From contig NC_056758.1 in the NCBI RefSeq assembly GCF_018687715.1, positions 23,044,501 through 23,108,500 of the forward strand: a stretch of 64,000 nt of DNA, read 5' to 3'. Position 1 is the first letter of the stretch. Each line of letters begins with the position of its first letter. The notes under the pieces were generated by a model. That model saw nothing but the letters and a program-made list of their open reading frames with translations, ran no database searches and was not told the DNA's origin. This DNA comes from Carya illinoinensis. Its lineage: Eukaryota > Streptophyta > Magnoliopsida > Fagales > Juglandaceae. The translations under genes were made by a program, and so were the position numbers. This document shows positions 59,225-64,000 of this stretch, piece by piece.

Positions 59225-59362
59225 CTCATCGGGTCTAGATTCTTCCATCCAATTGACTTGATTTTGGCTTTTTCAGGTGAGTTTTCAAATTAATTATGGG
59301 TTCAAGGGATTCCAATTCCACAGGTTCACATTAATAGAGCATGGCTACAATAACTTTGTGAT

Positions 59363-60507
59363 GTGGCAAACATCTTTACAAATTCTCCCTTCTTTTTGCC
59401 ATCTAAGTTCACACGTTCACTCAAAGGTAAAGAAGTTAAATCCAAATGTGACAATGGGTTAAAACCATAAACAGTTTCAAATGGTGAAAAATTAGATGCA
59501 GAATGTATACTTCTATTGTAAGCAAATTCAACATGTGGCAACAATCTTCTCATGTTTTCAAGTTCTTTTTATTGATAGCACGTAACAAGGAAGACAAAAT
59601 TCAATTCACTACTTCAGTTTGACCATTTGTTTGTAGATGACAAGTAGTAGAAAACAACAACTTGGTTCCCAACTTTCCCCACAAAGTCTTCCAAAAGTAA
59701 CTCAAAAAATTTGCATCCCTATCAGACACAATGGTCCTAGGCATGCCATGTAACCTAACAATTTCTTTGAAGAACAAATCAGCTATATGTGATGCATCAT
59801 TGGTTTTATGACATGCAATGAAGTGTGCCATCTTGGAAAATCTATCAACCACCACAAAAAATGAATCTCTCCCCTTCTTAGTCCTAGGTAAACCTAAAAC
59901 AAAATTCATAGAAATATCAGTCCAAGGTTCACTAGGTATTGGCAAAAGGGTGTAACTTAGACTTAGCCCATTTACACGTGATACATTTCTCACAGATTCT
60001 TTCCACATCACATTTCATATGAGGCCAAAAGAATGATCATGCAAAATTTCTGAAGTCTTAGCTACACCAAAATGGCCCATCAACCCACCACCATGAGCTT
60101 CTCTCACAGGCAATTCATGCAAGGAACACATAGGCACACAGTTTACTTTCTCGAAACAAAAATCCATCATGCCTATAAAACTTACCAAACGCCACTTTTT
60201 CACATGCATTGAACACATCACCAAAATCAGAATCTTGTGCATACAAATCCTTAATGTATTCAAAGCCAAGCAATTTTTTATCTAAAATGAAAAGTAAAGC
60301 ATACCTTGGGGACAATGCACTAGCCACCACATTGTCCTTACCTTGCTTGTATCTGATCATATAAAGAAATGTTTCAATGAATTCCACCCACTTGGCATGG
60401 TGTTTGTTCAACCTTTGCTCTCCTTTCAAATGCTTCAAAGATTCATGATCTGTGTGAATCATGAATTCCTTTGGCCATAGATAGTGCTGCCAATTTTCTA
60501 AAACCCT
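59363..60507 (-). pseudogene. pol: CRM-like integrase and RNase H C-terminus (decayed)
   Basis: Minus strand. RNase H end: ENWQHYLWPKEFMIHTDHES and YKQGKDNVVASALSPR. The integrase finger region is [14 protein letters not shown]. The core is [53 protein letters not shown] and [10 protein letters not shown]. The core end is [20 protein letters not shown] and [13 protein letters not shown]. Several frame changes break it, and it joins LTR sequence near 59362, so the C-terminal domain is lost. The [10 protein letters not shown](A/P)C and RLHG motifs fit the CRM chromovirus clade better than Tekay or Reina; this is recalled family knowledge, not a search. Confidence 0.78.
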
Positions 60508-62670
60508 AGTGACCCCCCTAATTTCCGCATACGAACACGTGAAAATTGAGACGTCGGGATGATGACAACACGGGCCGCACATCCCATCACCAAGTGCCAA
60601 GTGTGTGTACATGCAACAAGTGTACAATAAAATCACGTAGCGGATAATAAAAGTCTTATAACTAAGTACTAGAATTTTTGTTTAAATACAAACTCGTTTA
60701 AAGCATACATAAAAAAATATTACAAGTCTCAAATATTGTTTTGAAACCAAATTACAAGACATAAAAACTAGTAGAGATAATTTTTGACATAAACAACTCC
60801 AAATCAAAACTTTGGCGGAGCCACCTCCTTCGGCTCAGCCTCCTCCTTCTCAACATCTGCATCAAAATCTACAGTACCAAAAATGGTGCCGCAGATAAGT
60901 AATAATCCAAATGTCACAAGATAAAAATATATTAAACTCAACAATATGCATGAAAGAATGCCAAATGCACATGTCCCACAAATCCACATTTTTGCACGCA
61001 CGCCAAAAGTCCCATTTGGCCCCAAAAACATTTTACTTTCCAACTCACGCCAAAAGTCTCTCATTTGGCCCAAAATCCAACTAATATGAATGCACCATGA
61101 CCTCCGCTAGGGGTCATCCACACACCCTAGCTCCCTTCGTCACACCACAGGTAACGACCATGCATGTGACTTCATAACGAGCGATGCCCAGTTCTGCGCC
61201 CAGCGTGTACGTAGCCAAGCATCCTCTAGCCTCCGCCAGTAGAGGGACCACGGAGTCGATACGAGAGCATTACCATCCCACCCGCTCCCGTTGTCGCCTA
61301 GCGACAACTCAGGGGACATCACTCAGTATATTATGCTCCCGAGTGACCAGAGGAGCTCTACCGAGATAATGCCCCATCTCGGCTTGGGGTCGTGATACAC
61401 ACATATCCAAAAATCCATTTACACTGATAAAACTAATTTTTCTCAATTTAACACATGCACATGTATGCACCATGCAATATACACCTCAAGAAAAAATTTA
61501 TCCAACAAAACTTAACATCAACAATAACCAAGCAACTCCGTCCTCAAATCCATCCAACCCCCGACTCCTCAGACTCAGTATGGAATAACCAACTAGTCAA
61601 TAAATTTATTGTAAAAGCAATAATATATTTAAATCTAAAATAGAGTTTGGAAAATACTTACAGCGCTATATAATAATTTCTGAAAGATCAACGAGCTGAA
61701 AAGGGTAAAGAAAAAGCAACGTAACAGTGTAAAAACACTGTTGCTGTGGGTTGTAAAATACCCACTTTTGACTGGGACAAACCAAGAGTTGAGATTGATA
61801 GGGAATGGATTAGAGGCGTTTATGAAGCTAGTGGAAGTGACAGTTGGTCGTGGGTGGCAGAGAAAATGGCGGTGGAAGTGAAAAACGGCCAAAACGTAGA
61901 TGAGCTCGTGGGGGCTGCTCCGGCAAGGGATTGGAGCAAGAAATTGGTGGTTTAGGACGGCAAGAGGTCAGTAATGTAGCTATGAAGAGATGGTGGCCGG
62001 AGGTGGAACAACGGCAGCACTGGAGCTCAAAAACACCGCGGCTTGGAGGAGCTCGTGGCGACTAACGCTGGCTCAGATGGAGATGAAATTTGGTGGGGAT
62101 GTTCACCGATCGGAGGGGAAGAAATCTGGGTGGGTGGTGTGCCACACGGCGGCGGCTAGCAGCGGTTCTGGGCTGTTGAAGGTAAACGGCGAAAATGGAG
62201 GGGGAGAGAGAGACGCGCGCGGGAGGGAGAAAACCATAGGAAGAAGGAGAAGAAAAAGAAAGAAAAAGAGAAAGAAAGAAAAAGGAGAAAAAGAAAAAGA
62301 GAAAAAGAAAAAGTGGGGAAAAGAAATTAGGTTCAGTCCTCACCTCTGGAGCCCAGAAACTGATTCGATGAAAACAACTTTAAAAGCTATAAAATAAATA
62401 AAATAATTTAAACACCACATCAAGCTAAAATATAATAAATAACTAGTAAATACTAACAACACAAATTTTAAATCAAAAAACAAATTAAAATAAATTACAC
62501 AGCAATTTAAACTAAAAATGATAATTAATAATAAGAAAGCTCTACAAAATAATTTTCACAGCTAAATAAGTTCAATTAAAATACAATAATTTAAAATACA
62601 AGAACTAATATTTTAATTAAATTAAAATACTCCTTCAGAAAATAACGTAAAAACGGGGTATCACAACCCT
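60503..62670 (-). mobile_element. Solo LTR, family B, minus strand, with target duplication ACCCT
   Basis: The LTR proper is 60508-62665 (2158 bp). On the plus strand it starts AGTGACCCCCC (first base mutated from T) and ends GGGGTATCACA. ACCCT is at 60503-60507 and 62666-62670. It splits the RNase H: YALVR on one side continues as VLENWQHYL on the other. Donor-like GTAAGT (complement at 61656-61661) and the acidic frame (60804-60860) are both present. Confidence 0.92.
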
Positions 62671-63205
62671 TACCAAGGCATACATCTCGTTATCATAAGT
62701 AGGGTAATTTAGGGCTACCCCACTCAACTTTTCACTGAAATAAGCAACTGGACAGCCTTCTTTCATCAAAATAGCTTCAATACCTATTTTTGAAGCATCA
62801 CACTCAATTTCAAAAGTTTTAGCAAAGTTAGTAAAACAAGCAAAGGTGCATTAGTTAACTTTTCTTTGATCAGATTAAATGTCTTTTCTTGTTCTTTCTC
62901 CCACTTAAACGGCACATTTTTCTTGATAACTTCAATAAGAGGGGCAGCTAAGCTACTAAAATCATGCACAAACCGTATATAGAAGCTAGCTAAGCCGTGG
63001 AAACTCCTCACTTGACTGATTGTTGTAGGCATTGGCCACTCTTGGATTGCCTTCACCTTGTCCTTATCCACTCAATTCATCTCTTACTAACAACAAAACC
63101 AAGAAACACAAGCTTATATGTGCAAAAGTTGCACTTCTTGAGGTTAGCAAACAACTTTTATTTCCTTAGAATTTCCAAAATAGATTTCAAATGCATTATA
63201 TGTGC
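62666..63205 (-). pseudogene. pol: CRM-like reverse transcriptase end and RNase H start (decayed)
   Basis: Minus strand. Reads ILEILRK and KLFANLKKCNFCTYKLVFLGFVVSKR (RT), then [39 protein letters not shown] and [24 protein letters not shown]. RNase H begins [20 protein letters not shown], then VAYFSEKL, and ends at YALVR, where the solo LTR entered. Stops and frame changes lie near 62815-62860 and 63085. The sequence ends abruptly at about 63205. Confidence 0.78.
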
Positions 63206-63245
63206 CAGAAGCCGCCGCTCGAGCGATATGTATCATAAACCATAT
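63206..63245. other. Short junction fragment with CGCTCGAGCG
   Basis: About 40 bases containing GCCGCCGCTCGAGCGATATG separate CRM-like pol from the truncated Athila LTR. The motif matches the family-C LTR repeat cluster, so it may be a leftover of a family-C LTR. Confidence 0.4.
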
Positions 63246-63410
63246 TAATCAACAGCTGATAAAATTAGAGCAGAAATTCATGCTTTTAATCAATTAAAAT
63301 CACAACTTTGATTTATTCATTTTTCCATATAAAACTAATGATAAAGTAATGAAAGAATTAATATATATTGGTTCCAAAAGCATTAAAAATGCAATAATTC
63401 AGCTCAATCA
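63246..63410 (-). repeat. Truncated Athila LTR (U3 end only)
   Basis: About 165 bp matching the U3 end of the element 3 LTR (compare 32510-32681), ending CAGCTCAATCA at 63410. The rest of the LTR, including U5, is absent. Confidence 0.8.
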
Positions 63411-64000
63411 CACCCCCCAACTAGCATTTTGTTAATCCTTGAGCAAAATAGTGAAAATTAATTGAGATGAATATTGCATAAAGATCAAAATTCAAACAAA
63501 AACAATCAAACACAATTCTGAATTCTCACAAAAGTGACATGTTACTACTCAACCCCCAAGGGTTATACCCACCAAGACTATCTCAACAATCTTTCATATA
63601 GAATTAAGGCAAATGTCTCAGAACTCAAATGTGTGTGTGGAGCTAGACCGGTTGTGTGTTCCTCATTACTAGCCATGATTTGCCATAGGATTTTTCAACC
63701 TTAAGATTAATCATTGCTGATTCTAACTACCTCAAAGCCCAAGGGTCTAGCAGTTTTCACGCCAACTCTGTTTTTAAAGGTTGGACACTCAACCCCCAAA
63801 GTCTTGGGTAACTGTTTCTAGCCCTTTTTACTTAGGAAAGTTCACTAAGTCGCCTTTATTAATTTTCTCTCTCTTTTTTTTTTCTTTTTGTTTTTTTTTT
63901 CTTTTCATTCTAATCTTTTCAAATCCTTTTCCCTTTTTTTTTTGTTTTGGCATGGCTCGATAGTCCTGCAATTTACTTCTCCAGTGTTAAATTAATGAAT
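63411..64000 (-). other. PPT and 3' untranslated region of a further Athila element (continues off window)
   Basis: The complement of CACCCCCCAACTAGC at 63411-63425 is the terminal PPT. The remainder closely matches the element 3 3' region at 32696-33250, including the T-rich tract (63870-63945). Pol would follow right of the window. Confidence 0.8.

Larger units (their letters stand above)
57249..59338 (+). mobile_element. Solo LTR, family A, target duplication ATAGT/ATAGA, with an LTR inside
   Basis: The LTR proper is 57254-59333, TGATGGACTTCAAGG to GGTTCACATTA. It is about 797 bp once the family-C insertion (57942-59219 plus one GAGTT) is removed. The flanks ATAGT and ATAGA differ by one base. 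Both flanks are minus-strand family-A LTR sequence, so a plus-strand copy landed in a minus-strand copy of the same family. Confidence 0.85.
54755..63205 (-). mobile_element. CRM-like chromovirus on the minus strand, split by four LTR insertions
   Basis: The 3' LTR end (complement of TAATATGAATCC, a mutated family-A end) starts at 54755. LTR pieces lie at 54755-55123, 57212-57248 and 59339-59362. A deletion then joins LTR directly to the integrase, and pol runs 59363-60507 and 62666-63205. Insertions: family-B solo LTR 55124-57206; family-A solo LTR 57254-59333 with a family-C solo LTR inside; family-B solo LTR 60508-62665. The 5' end is missing at 63206. Confidence 0.72.

Overview
This window looks like plant nuclear DNA, probably a eudicot, made almost entirely of nested LTR retrotransposons. 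I found no host gene, rRNA, tRNA gene or CRISPR array. The plant call rests on Athila-type Ty3/gypsy Gag-Pol proteins with tRNA-Asp primer sites, a CRM-like chromovirus integrase, a DUF4283 fragment typical of plant LINE-like ORFs, and C-to-T decay at CHG sites. Athila plus CRM-like elements suggests pericentromeric heterochromatin; that is inference.

Left block (1-22866). Athila element 1 (plus strand) has a 5' LTR cut by the window edge, a decayed gag-pol at 2573-8140 and a 3' LTR at 9157-11559. It sits inside the protease region of Athila-like element 2, whose pol resumes at 11560. Element 2 is split twice more by solo LTRs, each with a perfect 5-bp target duplication: an Athila solo LTR (14812-17671, AGTGT) and a family-B solo LTR (17769-19960, ATTTT). 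Mentally removing both restores the integrase reading frame to a stop at 20022. Beyond lie a PPT-like motif, three 87-bp tRNA-like tandem repeats, a GA microsatellite and a probable LTR.

Middle block (22867-27694). It holds a DUF4283 fragment, two solo LTRs of family A (23501-24259 minus strand, 25471-26243 plus strand), a minisatellite-like stretch, and the 5' LTR, primer site and leader of a family-A element starting at 26744.

Central nest (27700-54514). A family-B element flanked by ACTCG lies in the family-A leader. It contains Athila element 3 (30254-51403, minus strand, flanked by ATGAT), which contains Athila element 4 (39456-49009, minus strand, flanked by CCAAG/CCAAC) inside its 5' LTR. 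This nest is four levels deep. Element 3 is nearly intact: one frame with four amber stops. Element 4 has lost its protease active site and its primer site, and its two LTRs differ in structure.

Right block (54515-64000). The family-A leader resumes to its gag ATG (54727), where a minus-strand CRM-like element inserted. That element's LTR and pol are split by a family-B solo LTR (55124-57206), a family-A solo LTR (57254-59333) that itself contains a family-C solo LTR (57942-59219), and a minus-strand family-B solo LTR (60508-62665). A truncated minus-strand Athila LTR with PPT and 3' untranslated region runs off the right edge.

Families as named here: Athila LTRs start TGATTGAGC; family A starts TGATGGGC and ends TTCACATCA, followed by a tRNA-Met type primer site; family B starts TGTGA and ends GGGCGTCACA; family C ends CACCGGTCA. 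All boundaries were read by eye.
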